From Sutcliffiella horikoshii (GTDB lineage: Bacteria; Bacillota; Bacilli; Bacillales; Bacillaceae_I), in the NCBI RefSeq assembly GCF_020524325.1, contig NZ_JAIVKY010000003.1, forward strand, positions 46,393 through 110,392: DNA of 64,000 nucleotides, in the 5' to 3' direction. A model generated the notes under the pieces. It was not told the origin of the DNA and did not search any database. It worked only from the letters and a program-made list of their open reading frames with translations. This document shows positions 27,040 through 36,011 of the stretch, in pieces; position 1 is the first letter of the stretch, and every line of letters begins with the position of its first letter. The translations under genes were made by a program, and so were the position numbers.

Positions 27040-27075
27040 AAGAGCAACTCCTCAAATGGAGTTGCTCCTCTTTAT
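27040..27075. terminator. Bidirectional terminator
   Basis: The perfect stem GAGCAACTCC/GGAGTTGCTC with A/T tracts lies between convergent ytlD and ytkD. The minus-strand T-run extends beyond the ytkD stop. Confidence 0.85.
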
Positions 27076-27525
27076 TTTATCGAGACAATGTGTAAGAACA
27101 TCATCTTTCATAATGAAACTATATCGATTATCTTTTTTTATGTTTCCTGGTATCTCGTTCATTAGGACAGGCCCATTCGTTTCAAAGTATGTAGACTGCT
27201 TTTCTAACTTATCAATTACGGCAAAATAAACATTCTTAATAATGACTTTTTCTCTTCCATCTACTTTATACTGACCTATGTATTTCAACTGGGACACATG
27301 TCCGCCTGTTTCTTCCTTTACTTCCCTGATTGCACCTTGATCGGCAGTCTCCCCATCTTCCACTTTTCCGCCTGGAAACTCCATTCCCCTGTTTTTATGA
27401 CTGGTCAAAAGCCACTGATTTTGGTAACGGCAAATTACCCAAACGTGTTTGGGGTCTCGAGAAAAAGGATGGTCTTCAAAGGATAACATCACTCGGTTGT
27501 TATAAATATCTTCAAACTCATACAT
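27052..27525 (-). CDS. ytkD: Nudix hydrolase YtkD
   Basis: 157 aa with a complete Nudix box, GGKVEDGETADQGAIREVKE then ETGG (GX5EX7REUXEEXGU). Same size as B. subtilis YtkD, reported as an (8-oxo-)dGTP pyrophosphohydrolase that sanitises nucleotides and protects spores from oxidative damage. Its 3' end overlaps the terminator stem. Single gene. Confidence 0.88.
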   Translation of the reverse strand: MYEFEDIYNNRVMLSFEDHPFSRDPKHVWVICRYQNQWLLTSHKNRGMEFPGGKVEDGETADQGAIREVKEETGGHVSQLKYIGQYKVDGREKVIIKNVYFAVIDKLEKQSTYFETNGPVLMNEIPGNIKKDNRYSFIMKDDVLTHCLDKIKRSNSI

Positions 27526-27630
27526 ACTATCGAAACTCCAATATCTCTTTTTTCTTATTTATCTTATCATAGTAGCATCGAAAATGTGAGAGTCAAGTAC
27601 CCTATTTAGACCATCATTCTAAAAAAACTT

Positions 27631-27951
27631 CTATTCAATTAGATCATCCATAAGACCCTGATCTTTAATATGAGCTTTTGTTGCTTCATCACCAAGTTCA
27701 TAAATCATTTTGAACGCCTGTTGCAATCCGTTATCATATGCATCATTTGTTTTGTCAAAATGATATTGTACATACGGTATGTGGGCCCGCCAAAAACCTT
27801 GCCAATCAGAAGAATAATTTTGATCAAATATTTCCCTTAAATGCGTTATTTCATCATCTGTTGCCTGTATTTGATAATCCCAAGAAGATGCTGTACTCAC
27901 TTGTGAAATTGAACCCTCTGCCAGTGAAATGTAGTATGTTTTACGCTCCAT
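27631..27951 (-). CDS. Uncharacterised 106-aa protein
   Basis: 106 aa, acidic, starting at ATG with AAAGGGTG seven bases upstream. The N-terminus (MERKTYYISLAEGSIS) looks like a beta strand. The rest is helical with many aromatics (FWRAHIPYVQYHFDK). There is no signal peptide, membrane helix or Cys motif. I do not recognise a family with confidence. It sits between ytkD and the holin-like gene, all on the minus strand, with 70-110 bp gaps, so it is probably separately transcribed. Confidence 0.7.
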   Translation of the reverse strand: MERKTYYISLAEGSISQVSTASSWDYQIQATDDEITHLREIFDQNYSSDWQGFWRAHIPYVQYHFDKTNDAYDNGLQQAFKMIYELGDEATKAHIKDQGLMDDLIE

Positions 27952-28024
27952 GTATCTTCACCCTTTCCAATATCTTCTCTTATTTTCACACAAAATCTAT
28001 TCTTTATTCTTTTAGCTTCAGCTG

Positions 28025-28423
28025 TTACGGATCCGCCTTTTTCTTAATGGCATCGATAACCTTTTTTAAGATGTTTGGAATCGGCACACCCAATCGTGAT
28101 GCATTTTCCATAATGGAAATAAATTCATTCACTAAATAAAATAAAATCGTAACATCTTTTATCAGATTAGTACCTAAAATAATGTCCAACACGTGGGCAA
28201 TGCTTACCAATGCAAAAATAAATACCTTTTGTGCAATCCCCTTAAAACCCACTCGGCTTGACAACCGTTTTTCCACATATGCAGCCATAATTCCTGTTAA
28301 ATAATCTACGACGACAAACATAATTAAAAACATCAATAGTGAGCTGAAGCCTCCGTACAAAAACGAAGCCATAGATCCCACAAATGATACAGATCCAAGA
28401 TAGATTAAGTTGTACTTGTCCAT
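28025..28423 (-). CDS. ytkC: Holin-like membrane protein YtkC
   Basis: 132 aa with three or four hydrophobic segments and the phage_holin_4/TcdE pattern: MFVVVDYLTGIMAAYVEKRL, then GFKGIAQKVFIFALVSIAHV and NEFISIMENASRLGVPIP. RBS AGGGGGGAT lies before ATG. B. subtilis carries a member at the same place (ytkC), so it is a fixed chromosomal gene. No endolysin or other phage gene is adjacent. It may export an autolysin or act in sporulation; function unproven. Confidence 0.82.
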   Translation of the reverse strand: MDKYNLIYLGSVSFVGSMASFLYGGFSSLLMFLIMFVVVDYLTGIMAAYVEKRLSSRVGFKGIAQKVFIFALVSIAHVLDIILGTNLIKDVTILFYLVNEFISIMENASRLGVPIPNILKKVIDAIKKKADP

Positions 28424-28570
28424 GACAAATCCCCCCTACACATTCATTTTTTCTATATTGCATTGTATGCAAATTGCTAACTTCCCGTTACGAAATAGTA
28501 GAGTTTTGTGTATGAACTGATTAAATTGGAGGAAACTAATCATTATTTTACTAGAGGAGATAGAAAAAAT

Positions 28571-28807
28571 ATGAAAACATTTGAGACGTTCGTAAACAAA
28601 TATCATAAAAAATGGATTAGGGATGATGAAGATATTGATGCAGTGGCATATTCGATCGTTAACAGTTTTACACGGGAGCAATGCATCGATCTTATAGCGG
28701 AATTATCAGATGAAGATCTTCATCAAGTGGTAGCGGAATTGGTGATGGAACAGGTGAAGGAATTATTGATAAGTGGAGGTGACGGGGACGAGGGCCTGCT
28801 TCATTAA
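28571..28807 (+). CDS. Small acidic protein, DUF6154-like
   Basis: 78 aa. The ATG at 28571 follows GAGGAGA and is preferred over an upstream frame start at 28508. The sequence is helical and very acidic (RDDEDIDAVAYSIV, LIAELSDEDLHQVV, ending in a Gly/Asp-rich tail). From memory it resembles the DUF6154 family of bacilli, which has no assigned function. It is followed by a bidirectional terminator shared with dps. Confidence 0.6.
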   Translation: MKTFETFVNKYHKKWIRDDEDIDAVAYSIVNSFTREQCIDLIAELSDEDLHQVVAELVMEQVKELLISGGDGDEGLLH

Positions 28808-28819
28808 CTTGTCTCATTA

Positions 28820-28868
28820 AAATAGCCTGATGCCAGGACTCCGTACTAGTCCTAACACCAGGCTATTT
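28820..28868. terminator. Bidirectional terminator before dps end
   Basis: AAATAGCCTG pairs with CAGGCTATTT, with an inner CCAGGAC-type helix and flanking A/T runs. Confidence 0.85.
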
Positions 28869-28871
28869 GTT

Positions 28872-29312
28872 TTATTTACCTAAGAATGCATGCAGCATCC
28901 AATTGTGTTTCTCCACGCTCTGGTGGATAGCTAGAAGCATGTCTCCAGTGGTTTCATCTCCCACTTGGTCCGCAATCTCCATGCCTTCTTTTAACTCTTC
29001 AATCAGGGTGGAGAAATCACTCGCAATGGATTGTACCATCTGCTCTGCCGTTTCTTTTCCTTCCGCTTCATGGATAGTAGCTATCTCTAGGATTTCTTTC
29101 ATCGTTCCAACTGGAGTTCCCTCAATTGCTAGTAGGCGTTCTGCCAATTCATCAATATGTGTCGCAGCCTCCCCGTACAATTCTTCAAACTTCTCATGAA
29201 GTGTGAAAAACTCCGGTCCTTTTACAAACCAATGATAATTATGTAACTTAATAAAAAGAACACTCCAGTTTGCTACTTGCTTATTTACTACATCCGTTAA
29301 TTGTTTAGACAT
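28872..29312 (-). CDS. dps: Dps-family DNA-binding/ferritin-like protein
   Basis: 146 aa four-helix bundle with the Dps ferroxidase-site pattern: [21 protein letters not shown], then [16 protein letters not shown]. Dps dodecamers oxidise and store iron and protect DNA from peroxide. Start ATG follows GAAGGAGGT. The upstream sigma-B promoter predicts general-stress induction, as for B. subtilis dps. I looked for a PerR box and did not find a convincing one. Confidence 0.93.
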   Translation of the reverse strand: MSKQLTDVVNKQVANWSVLFIKLHNYHWFVKGPEFFTLHEKFEELYGEAATHIDELAERLLAIEGTPVGTMKEILEIATIHEAEGKETAEQMVQSIASDFSTLIEELKEGMEIADQVGDETTGDMLLAIHQSVEKHNWMLHAFLGK

Positions 29313-29360
29313 ATTGCTAAATGACCTCCTTCAAATATTTCAACATAATATATAGACTTT

Positions 29361-29386
29361 TTACCCCTTTTAGATTCCCCCTAAAC
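29361..29386 (-). promoter_or_regulatory. Sigma-B promoter of dps
   Basis: The minus strand reads GTTTAG, 14 bases, GGGTAA, close to the consensus GTTTAA-N12-14-GGGTAT. It lies about 50 bp before the dps start. Confidence 0.75.
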
Positions 29387-29471
29387 AATGGACTTATGCC
29401 TTGATATGTTTTTGTTCGAAGGTAATAATGATATATAATGAAAATTAATTTATTCGGAGGTGTTCACCACC

Positions 29472-29627
29472 ATGATGACCATCCTAATCATCTGCATCAT
29501 CATCGTATTAGTCGTGCTTTTCCTAACCCTACTCTCCACCAACAAAGCATACAAATACGAACACACCATAGACCCAATCGAAGCAACCAAAAACGACACG
29601 GATCCTGCTGAAGAGGAGAAGAAATAA
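29472..29627 (+). CDS. ytzI: Small membrane protein YtzI
   Basis: 51 aa from ATG-ATG after CGGAGGTG. One N-terminal transmembrane helix (IICIIIVLVVLFLTLLS) is followed by NKAYKYEHTIDP and an acidic tail, closely matching remembered B. subtilis YtzI. Function unknown. Divergent from dps; a palindrome and a terminator follow. Confidence 0.8.
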   Translation: MMTILIICIIIVLVVLFLTLLSTNKAYKYEHTIDPIEATKNDTDPAEEEKK

Positions 29628-29651
29628 AGAAGTTTTAAAAAAATTTTAAAA

Positions 29652-29666
29652 AGGGGTCAGACCCCT
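29652..29666. repeat. Short palindrome AGGGGTCAGACCCCT
   Basis: Second copy of the palindrome seen at 12478-12493; 25 bp past the ytzI stop. Confidence 0.6.
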
Positions 29667-29690
29667 AAAGGAGTTTTGCACATAACGTCG

Positions 29691-29724
29691 AAACCCCCTG
29701 AGCGATGAGCTCAGGGGGTTTATT
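29691..29724. terminator. Bidirectional terminator
   Basis: The stem AAACCCCCTGAGC/GCTCAGGGGGTTT lies between ytzI and ycgQ. Confidence 0.88.
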
Positions 29725-29754
29725 GTCTTCTCTATTATTGTTTGTATGTCTCAG

Positions 29755-30759
29755 TTAGTAGTATTCGTAGATATAAGGTGAATCTGGTTGCTCTACCTTT
29801 TCTAGTGTGTCTATTTCAACATATGGAAGGGTCCAGTTGTTGTATTGGGTGGTGGTCAGGGTTCCACTCACTTTCACCCAGTCATCATTCTGAAGGTCCC
29901 CTGCCCCGCTCATATTGGACAATGTCCCATAAACACTGGCATCCGCTACACAGCAAGACAATCCAAAACGTGCGACAACAAACTGATTCTCCGTAAAGTC
30001 CGCTTCACGGTATACAAAACCAACCATTTCAATTTTCTTACCAACAAATTCATCAATGCTCATATCTATGATATTCATCATCGGAATATATCTTTCATCA
30101 TCGACGACAATGGTATCCATCTTAAGCATTTCAGCCTTCAGCTCTTCATAATATCCTTCTGGAGGTTCCTGCAATTCAAACCCTTCCGGATGCTCTAAAG
30201 GTGCATCCGCTAACTGTTCATCAATGGTCGGTTGCCCATTTTCCTGACCTTCCATATACCCTTCCGGATCATCCAAGTAAGCTTCCGCTCTAGATGTGTC
30301 AGTATCGGATTCCCCGCTAGCACCTTCCCCACCGACAGACGGACCGTCAAACGCACCCGCCTGCTCACGTTGTTCCACAATCATCTTGGAATTCGTAAAT
30401 CCTCGCTTATCAATAATCGAGCTGTCCAAAATGTTTTCTGGGAACATAAATCCTGTCACAACGGGCAACACAAACATCGAATAAATCAAGATTGATTGAA
30501 TGGGCGTGGAAGACTCGCCATGGTCAAATCCACAATTACAAACAAGTTCTTCTTTATTCTTTGAGCCACTGCGCCATATCTGCACAATTCCAAGAATAAA
30601 CAAAGTCCCTGCTGCAAAATACATGAACGGCATCATTCGTGGAGCAATGAAGTTTGTTATATTTCCGGTGACTAAAAGTTTAAAGAACAAAAGAGTAAAT
30701 CCTAGCAATATAATTCCACGCAAGTAGATGTGGAATCCATAATCACGATTGCTTTCCAT
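29755..30759 (-). CDS. ycgQ: YcgQ-family (TIGR03943) membrane protein
   Basis: 334 aa. An N-terminal membrane part has four helices and a cytosolic or extracytoplasmic CNCGFDHGES segment. A low-complexity acidic linker follows (about residues 140-210, many Glu/Gly/Pro). The C-terminal soluble domain (DUF1980) has MMNIIDMSIDEFVGKKIEM and RFGLSCCVADASVYG. It always pairs with the YcgR permease, here 18 bp upstream in the same operon. The pair is thought to handle metal or a small molecule at the membrane. Nearby zinc genes make zinc plausible, but no Zur box directly precedes this operon. Confidence 0.82.
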   Translation of the reverse strand: MESNRDYGFHIYLRGIILLGFTLLFFKLLVTGNITNFIAPRMMPFMYFAAGTLFILGIVQIWRSGSKNKEELVCNCGFDHGESSTPIQSILIYSMFVLPVVTGFMFPENILDSSIIDKRGFTNSKMIVEQREQAGAFDGPSVGGEGASGESDTDTSRAEAYLDDPEGYMEGQENGQPTIDEQLADAPLEHPEGFELQEPPEGYYEELKAEMLKMDTIVVDDERYIPMMNIIDMSIDEFVGKKIEMVGFVYREADFTENQFVVARFGLSCCVADASVYGTLSNMSGAGDLQNDDWVKVSGTLTTTQYNNWTLPYVEIDTLEKVEQPDSPYIYEYY

Positions 30760-30777
30760 CTATTATCATCCTCTCTC

Positions 30778-31788
30778 CTACAGCACAAGCTGCTGGAAAA
30801 TAAGTATGGCGGCGAACACAACAATCGTCACAACTGCCATAAATACAAGTACAAATTTCGTACGGAAATAAGCAAAAAGCATAAAAGTATTTTTCAAGTC
30901 TAACATCGGTCCATAAACCATAAATGCTAACAATGATCCTACGGTAAAAGTTGAACCAAAGGATGCAGCTACAAAAGCATCTGCTTCCGAACAAAGTGAG
31001 AGAACAAATGCAAAAGCCATCATGACTGCTGGCGACAACACTTCATTTTGTCCAAGCGCCATCAATACACTGCGGTCAAGGAACGTTTGGAATAAACTCG
31101 CAATAAACGCACCGGCGATCAAGTATTTTCCCATGTCAAAAAACTCATCACTTGCATGATAAAATGTTGCTTTCCATTTATTCTGCTGAAGTGCAGGCTG
31201 CTCAAGCTCTAAGTCTTGTCTACCCTGCAGTTCGCTTTTCGTCCAGCGCAGTTGATTTTTATTATCAAAAAGCAACAACATCAGAAAACCGATGACAATA
31301 CACAAAATAAAGGCAAGTCCAAATCTACCATATAAAATGGTAGGGTCCCCGTTAAAGGCAAAGTATGTAGAAGCTACAACTACCGGGTTAAGGATTGGCG
31401 CCCCCACAAGCAATACCACCCCAACATGAAGCGGCATCCCTTTTTTAATTAATCTGCGAACAACCGGAATAATCGCACATTCACAGATTGGTAGAATGAC
31501 TCCAAGTAACGCTGCCGGAATAATCGCACCAATGGGACTTTTAGGCAAATATTTTTTTATTTTTTCCTCTGAGACAAATGTTTGAATCAATGCAGAGGCG
31601 AATACACCCAGTAAAATAAACGGTATGGCTTCAATGACAATACTAAGGAAAATCGTATTTACATTCAGCCATGAGCTTGGAATATCAAGCGAGATTTCCT
31701 TGAAGTCTATAAAAAAGAATAGGTATAGGAAAACTCCAATCAAAGCAAGCCCAATCAAATCCTTCAAAAGACTACTGCTTTTCCTCAT
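30778..31788 (-). CDS. ycgR: YcgR-family permease (DUF318/ArsP-like)
   Basis: 336 aa, eight or more membrane helices, with the conserved segments GVILPICECAIIPVVRRLIKKG and LCSEADAFVAASFGSTF found in this permease family. The Cys residues in ICECA and CSEAD could bind metal or metalloid. First gene of the ycgR-ycgQ operon; ATG follows TAGGAG. A -10 box TATAAT lies about 40 bp upstream. Transported substrate unknown. Confidence 0.82.
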   Translation of the reverse strand: MRKSSSLLKDLIGLALIGVFLYLFFFIDFKEISLDIPSSWLNVNTIFLSIVIEAIPFILLGVFASALIQTFVSEEKIKKYLPKSPIGAIIPAALLGVILPICECAIIPVVRRLIKKGMPLHVGVVLLVGAPILNPVVVASTYFAFNGDPTILYGRFGLAFILCIVIGFLMLLLFDNKNQLRWTKSELQGRQDLELEQPALQQNKWKATFYHASDEFFDMGKYLIAGAFIASLFQTFLDRSVLMALGQNEVLSPAVMMAFAFVLSLCSEADAFVAASFGSTFTVGSLLAFMVYGPMLDLKNTFMLFAYFRTKFVLVFMAVVTIVVFAAILIFQQLVL

Positions 31789-31969
31789 TCTTCTACTCCT
31801 ATCATATTTTCTATTTTGTATTATAACATATCAAACTTTCAAAGCTTTATCTTTGTTACTAGCAATATATGTCTAATCTATTAACAGTATGATAGAAAAG
31901 TTTGGAAAGGTTATGAAGTGTTTTCTTCTTGATTCCTCATGAATATTCCTATACTATTTGTAATACCAA

Positions 31970-31990
31970 TAATCGTAATGATTACTATTT
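31970..31990 (+). promoter_or_regulatory. Zur box 1 (flavoprotein gene)
   Basis: AATCGTAATGATTACTATT matches the Zur palindrome AAATCGTAATNATTACGATTT with one core mismatch. It is 24 bp before the true start and lies inside the 5' extension of the frame, which argues against the upstream start. Confidence 0.85.
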
Positions 31991-32013
31991 GCAAACAAAG
32001 AGGAGTGTTCACT

Positions 32014-33186
32014 ATGCATCAATGGGTTATCATTGGTGGAGGCATCCAAGGTTTAACCGTTGCCACCTTTTTATTAAAAAAGAATAAAACCACTATAAAT
32101 CAATTAAGAATCATTGACCCAAATCCTAAGCCATTGGAAAATTGGAAAAGATGTACTTCCACCATTTCCATGCCGTACCTGAGATCGCCCTCTGTTCATC
32201 ATTTAGATACAGAACCATTTAGCTTGCAAACTTTCTCCAAAAAAGAACATAAATATCAACCTAACACAGACTTTTATGGTAGATATAAAAGGCCATCCTT
32301 GCATATGTTCAATGACCACTGTGATCACCTAATCGGTGATTTAGATATTCAACAAGCTTATATTCCTTCAAAGGTGCGTCATGTAGAAAAGGCAGATGGG
32401 TATTGGAATGTGTATCTTCAAAATGGAGAAGTGTTAAAAACCGAAAAAGTCGTAATCGCCATTGGAATCAGTGATCAGTTGCATCTCTCTGAATGGGCTA
32501 TTCGTTTAAAGGAGGAAAGTTCAAAATCCTTATATCATGTCTTTGACAAAGAACTTCCTCCATTTGAAAAGCAGGGTGGTCCGTTTGTTGTTATCGGCGG
32601 TGGGATAACTGCCACACATCTAGCAATCAAACTCGCTTCTTTGTTTCCAGGCGAAGTGACCATGTTAAAGCGTCATTCTTTTAGAATCCACGATTTTGAC
32701 AGTAATCCTGAATGGCTTGGTCCAAAAAAGCGACAGCCTTTTATCAAATTAAAAGATTATGAACAAAGGCGTAATGCCATAAGATTTGCAAGGCATAAAG
32801 GCTCCATCCCTGCAGAATTGAGAAACAAGCTTAGCCATTTAGTCCGAACAAAAAAGTTGAGCATGAGAGATGGAACCGTAATAGATTATATGATAGATTC
32901 CAACACGACACAGTTGTTATTAGACAATAAAACATCTATTAAAGGTAGCTCCATTCTTCTGGCTACAGGGTTTGAGCAAGGTCTTCCAGGCAAGGAATGG
33001 CTCGAACCTGTCATAAAACAAGAGAACCTACCATGTGCAAAGTGCGGATATCCCATCGTTAACCACATGTTAGAATGGGCACCAAATCTCTATGTAAGTG
33101 GAGCACTAGCAGAACTTGAGGTTGGTCCGATTGCCCGAAATATATCAGGAGCAAGAGTAGCGGCTAACATCATATCTTCCACTTAA
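32014..33186 (+). CDS. Zur-controlled FAD/NAD(P)-binding oxidoreductase
   Basis: About 390 aa. The FAD Rossmann motif VIIGGGIQG is at residues 5-13 and a second dinucleotide site VVIGGGITATHLA follows near 190. LLATGFEQGLPG resembles the ATGY segment of flavin monooxygenases. A CAKCG motif (Cys341, Cys344) near the C-terminus could bind zinc or form a disulfide. The architecture is like N-hydroxylating monooxygenases and related FAD/NAD(P)-binding proteins. The ATG at 32014 follows GAGGAGTG. A Zur box overlaps the promoter region, so it should be made under zinc starvation. Substrate unknown; a role in a zinc-sparing or metallophore pathway is inference. Confidence 0.8.
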   Translation: MHQWVIIGGGIQGLTVATFLLKKNKTTINQLRIIDPNPKPLENWKRCTSTISMPYLRSPSVHHLDTEPFSLQTFSKKEHKYQPNTDFYGRYKRPSLHMFNDHCDHLIGDLDIQQAYIPSKVRHVEKADGYWNVYLQNGEVLKTEKVVIAIGISDQLHLSEWAIRLKEESSKSLYHVFDKELPPFEKQGGPFVVIGGGITATHLAIKLASLFPGEVTMLKRHSFRIHDFDSNPEWLGPKKRQPFIKLKDYEQRRNAIRFARHKGSIPAELRNKLSHLVRTKKLSMRDGTVIDYMIDSNTTQLLLDNKTSIKGSSILLATGFEQGLPGKEWLEPVIKQENLPCAKCGYPIVNHMLEWAPNLYVSGALAELEVGPIARNISGARVAANIISST

Positions 33187-33187
33187 A

Positions 33188-33220
33188 AAAGGATGACCTC
33201 AAGAGTCATCCTTTCCTTTT
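33188..33220. terminator. Bidirectional terminator
   Basis: AAAGGATGAC/GTCATCCTTT lies between convergent flavoprotein and luxS. Confidence 0.88.
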
Positions 33221-33692
33221 ATCCAAATACTTTTTTCAAGTCTTCTTTATCCTGCTCTAACCAGAACTTCATCAAACGCTTCGCACCTTCAAGGTCATGA
33301 AGCTTTGCTTGACCGCACTGCTTTTCGTTTGAAGCTGGAATTTCTTCTACTTGGATACCATCTTTTAACGTGTCTTCCATCAAATCCACAATTTCATCCA
33401 CTGTCGGCTCTCCACTTACCACTAGGTAGTAACCAGTTTGGCAGCCCATTGGAGAAATGTCGATAATATCGAAATGACTGTACTTTTCCGCATGTGTGCG
33501 AATGTTGAATGCCAATAAATGCTCCAATGTGTGAATAGCATCTGGCTTCATCGCTTGTTTGTTTGGTTGGCAAAAACGAATATCATATTTATTAACAACG
33601 CCGTCTGTTCCTACTTTGTGTACTCCACAATGACGAACATAAGGAGCTTTAACCGCATTATGATCTAGTTCAAAACTTTCTACTGAAGGCAT
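33219..33692 (-). CDS. luxS: S-ribosylhomocysteine lyase LuxS
   Basis: 157 aa with the metal-binding HTLEHLLA motif (His54, His58) and the later Cys in [14 protein letters not shown] (about 126), plus [11 protein letters not shown]. It splits S-ribosylhomocysteine into homocysteine and DPD, the precursor of AI-2, completing SAM recycling. Start ATG follows AAGGGAGAG. It follows the B. subtilis order beside yidD (ytjA). Confidence 0.97.
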   Translation of the reverse strand: MPSVESFELDHNAVKAPYVRHCGVHKVGTDGVVNKYDIRFCQPNKQAMKPDAIHTLEHLLAFNIRTHAEKYSHFDIIDISPMGCQTGYYLVVSGEPTVDEIVDLMEDTLKDGIQVEEIPASNEKQCGQAKLHDLEGAKRLMKFWLEQDKEDLKKVFG

Positions 33693-33831
33693 AATTGCAC
33701 TCTCCCTTATCTAAAAGTTAATTACAGTATAACACAGATTCAATTCCAATTAAATTCATCTGATTTATACGAATTTAATGTATTTTTGGTTTTACAAACT
33801 TTCGATTATAATTTACTTGAGGTGACAATAA

Positions 33832-34059
33832 ATGAAACATATTTTTTTATCCATCATTCGTTTTTATAGAAAATTCATTTCCCCACTAACCCCGCCGACC
33901 TGCCGATTTTATCCCACGTGTTCCCAATATGGGATGGAAGCAATTGAACGTTTTGGAGCAATCAAGGGTGGATGGCTTACGATTAAAAGAATTCTTAAAT
34001 GCCAGCCATTTCATCCTGGCGGCATAGATTATGTTCCTGAAAAGAAAGACAAAAATTAA
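33832..34059 (+). CDS. yidD: Membrane protein insertion efficiency factor YidD
   Basis: 75 aa, an N-terminal amphipathic helix and the family signature [21 protein letters not shown] with two Cys, then [19 protein letters not shown]. It helps YidC/SpoIIIJ-dependent insertion at the membrane. The stop codon overlaps that of the convergent carbonic anhydrase by four bases, and there is no terminator between them. Called ytjA in B. subtilis. Confidence 0.95.
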   Translation: MKHIFLSIIRFYRKFISPLTPPTCRFYPTCSQYGMEAIERFGAIKGGWLTIKRILKCQPFHPGGIDYVPEKKDKN

Positions 34060-34622
34060 TTATGTTCATACCCATTAACAACAAGATCCAATTTACCTGT
34101 GTGAGGGTCAATTACTAGTCCATGCACAGGTACTCCTTCTGGCATTAGTGGATGGTTTGCAATCATTTCTACACTCTCACTGACGCTTTCTTCTACACTA
34201 TCGAACCCTTTTAAGAAACCTTGTACATCAATACCCGCATACTTCAAGTCATCAATCGTTTCTTTCGTTACTCCTCTTGCTTCCATCTTTTCACGCATGC
34301 CTTCAGGATTGATTTTCCCCATTCCGCAATCATGATGGCCAACAACCAATACTTCATCTGCATTAAGCTCAAAAACTGCAACTAAGATACTTCTCATAAT
34401 GCTTCCAAACGGATGTGATACAATCGCTCCTGCATTCTTAACAATCTTCATATCTCCATGTTTCAGGTTCATCGCCTTTGGCAACAAATCCATCAGCCTT
34501 GTATCCATGCAAGACAGGACAACTAATTTTTTATCAGGAAATTTAGTCGTCTGATATTGAATATACTCCTCTTTTTCAACAAACTCCGTATTATGTTCTA
34601 AAATTTCATCCAGTAATTTCAT
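34056..34622 (-). CDS. ytiB: Beta-class carbonic anhydrase YtiB
   Basis: 188 aa with the zinc ligands of beta-carbonic anhydrase: SCMDTR near residue 38 (Cys plus the Asp-Arg dyad) and GHHDCGMG near 95. It interconverts CO2 and bicarbonate in the cytosol. It is divergent from the first G3E GTPase gene, with Zur box 2 in the shared intergenic region, so zinc status may also affect it. Start ATG follows AAAGAGGG. Confidence 0.92.
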   Translation of the reverse strand: MKLLDEILEHNTEFVEKEEYIQYQTTKFPDKKLVVLSCMDTRLMDLLPKAMNLKHGDMKIVKNAGAIVSHPFGSIMRSILVAVFELNADEVLVVGHHDCGMGKINPEGMREKMEARGVTKETIDDLKYAGIDVQGFLKGFDSVEESVSESVEMIANHPLMPEGVPVHGLVIDPHTGKLDLVVNGYEHN

Positions 34623-34743
34623 CTTTTTTTCCCTCTTTCTGAATAATAGTTTAGATTCCCTTCTTTCAATATGACAAACTCAAACCAAAATGACAATAAA
34701 AATAGCTTGTTTTCTTATCAGGATTTTAGTACTATTTTAAATG

Positions 34744-34766
34744 TAAATCGTAAAGGTTACGCTTTA
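34744..34766 (+). promoter_or_regulatory. Zur box 2 (G3E GTPase 1)
   Basis: TAAATCGTAAA-G-GTTACGCTTTA matches TAAATCGTAAT-N-ATTACGATTTA with three mismatches. It ends 24 bp before the ATG at 34791. Confidence 0.75.
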
Positions 34767-34790
34767 AACGAGAAAGGAAGTACATATTTT

Positions 34791-35975
34791 ATGAAAAAGA
34801 AGATACCTGTAACAGTATTAAGCGGTTACCTTGGTGCCGGAAAAACCACACTGTTAAACCACATTTTATCTAATAGACAAGGTTTGAAAATTGCTGTAAT
34901 CGTTAACGATATGAGTGAAGTGAATGTAGATGCCGCACTCATCCAACAAGGCGGATTTTCTAGAACGGAAGAAAAGTTGATAGAAATGCAAAACGGCTGT
35001 ATATGCTGTACATTGCGAGAAGACCTCATGAAGGAAGTCGAGCGCCTTGTTGATGAAGGGAACATTGACTATATCGTTATTGAGTCTTCAGGAATCAGTG
35101 AGCCAATTCCTGTTGCCCAAACTTTTACTTACTTAGATGAGGAGTTCGATATCGATCTCACAGAAAAGTGTCGCTTGGATGCGATGATTACCGTAGTCGA
35201 TGGTTTCCGCTTTTATGATGACTATCAATCAGGAGAAAGTCTGCTAGATCGCAAACAGGGAACAGATGAAACAGATACCCGTGAAATTTCCGACCTATTA
35301 ATTGACCAAATTGAATTTGCAGATATTCTATTATTAAATAAAACTGATTTACTAGAACCAGAATATGTAGTGGAATTAGAGGCATTGTTAAAAAAGTTGA
35401 ACCCAGATGCGAGAATAATTCAAACAGTAAACAGCCAAGTGGAGTTGGAAGCTATTTTGAACACAGGGCTGTTCGACTTTGAGAAAGCCAGCCAAGCTGC
35501 AGGTTGGATTAAAGAACTGAACGAAGAGCATACCCCCGAAACTGAAGAATACGGCATATCTTCTTTCGTTTATCGCCGCAGGAAGCCGTTTCATCCTGAG
35601 AGATTTAAAGTATGGCTAGATAATTGGCCTAACGAAATTGTCCGTGCCAAAGGATTTTTCTGGCTTGCTTCTAGGAATGATATGGCCGGGTTGATTTCAC
35701 AAGCTGGTGCCTCTATTATGATTCAAGGTGCTGGAGAATGGATCGCAAGTTACAGCGAAGAAGAGAAAAAGCTAACATTAGAAGAAGAACCAGAATTATT
35801 GGAAAGATGGGACGAAACATATGGAGACAGAATGTCAGAGTTAGTCTTCATCGGTATTGAAATGGAACAAACTCAGATTGAACGCTCACTTGACACCTGT
35901 CTTTTAACTGAAAAAGAAATGAATGAGGACTGGTCTAAGCTTGCCGATCCTGTTCCCGCTTTTATCGTAGAGTAA
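34791..35975 (+). CDS. G3E GTPase, zinc metallochaperone (ZagA/YciC-like)
   Basis: About 394 aa. Walker A is [13 protein letters not shown] near residue 13, the metal-binding CxCC motif is NGCICC near 67, and NKTDLL is the guanine-specific NKxD. The C-terminal CobW_C domain follows from about 260. An upstream in-frame start (34671) would swallow the Zur box. The ATG at 34791 with AAAGGAAG is preferred. COG0523 proteins under Zur control, such as B. subtilis ZagA (YciC), deliver zinc to essential enzymes during starvation. No His-rich loop is present, unlike the second copy at 37241. Confidence 0.9.
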   Translation: MKKKIPVTVLSGYLGAGKTTLLNHILSNRQGLKIAVIVNDMSEVNVDAALIQQGGFSRTEEKLIEMQNGCICCTLREDLMKEVERLVDEGNIDYIVIESSGISEPIPVAQTFTYLDEEFDIDLTEKCRLDAMITVVDGFRFYDDYQSGESLLDRKQGTDETDTREISDLLIDQIEFADILLLNKTDLLEPEYVVELEALLKKLNPDARIIQTVNSQVELEAILNTGLFDFEKASQAAGWIKELNEEHTPETEEYGISSFVYRRRKPFHPERFKVWLDNWPNEIVRAKGFFWLASRNDMAGLISQAGASIMIQGAGEWIASYSEEEKKLTLEEEPELLERWDETYGDRMSELVFIGIEMEQTQIERSLDTCLLTEKEMNEDWSKLADPVPAFIVE

Positions 35976-36011
35976 TTGTAAAAATTTTATAACATTTACC
36001 TTTTCAGTTCT

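Noticed and set aside
28025..28423. Prophage remnant based on the holin-like gene
   Set aside because: No other phage gene, integrase or attachment site is near, and B. subtilis has the same gene at this place.
29313..29460. PerR box for dps
   Set aside because: No TTATAATNATTATAA-like palindrome with few mismatches; only the sigma-B promoter is convincing.
31789..31970. Zur control of ycgRQ
   Set aside because: The nearest Zur box is about 180 bp upstream of ycgR and on the flavoprotein side, and a separate -10 box lies between. Possible but not supported.
31939..32013. 25-residue N-terminal extension of the flavoprotein
   Set aside because: It would translate through the Zur operator; the ATG at 32014 has a good ribosome site and starts right before the FAD motif.
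34671..34790. 40-residue extension of G3E GTPase 1
   Set aside because: It contains Zur box 2 and lacks a ribosome site; the GTPase fold begins at 34791.
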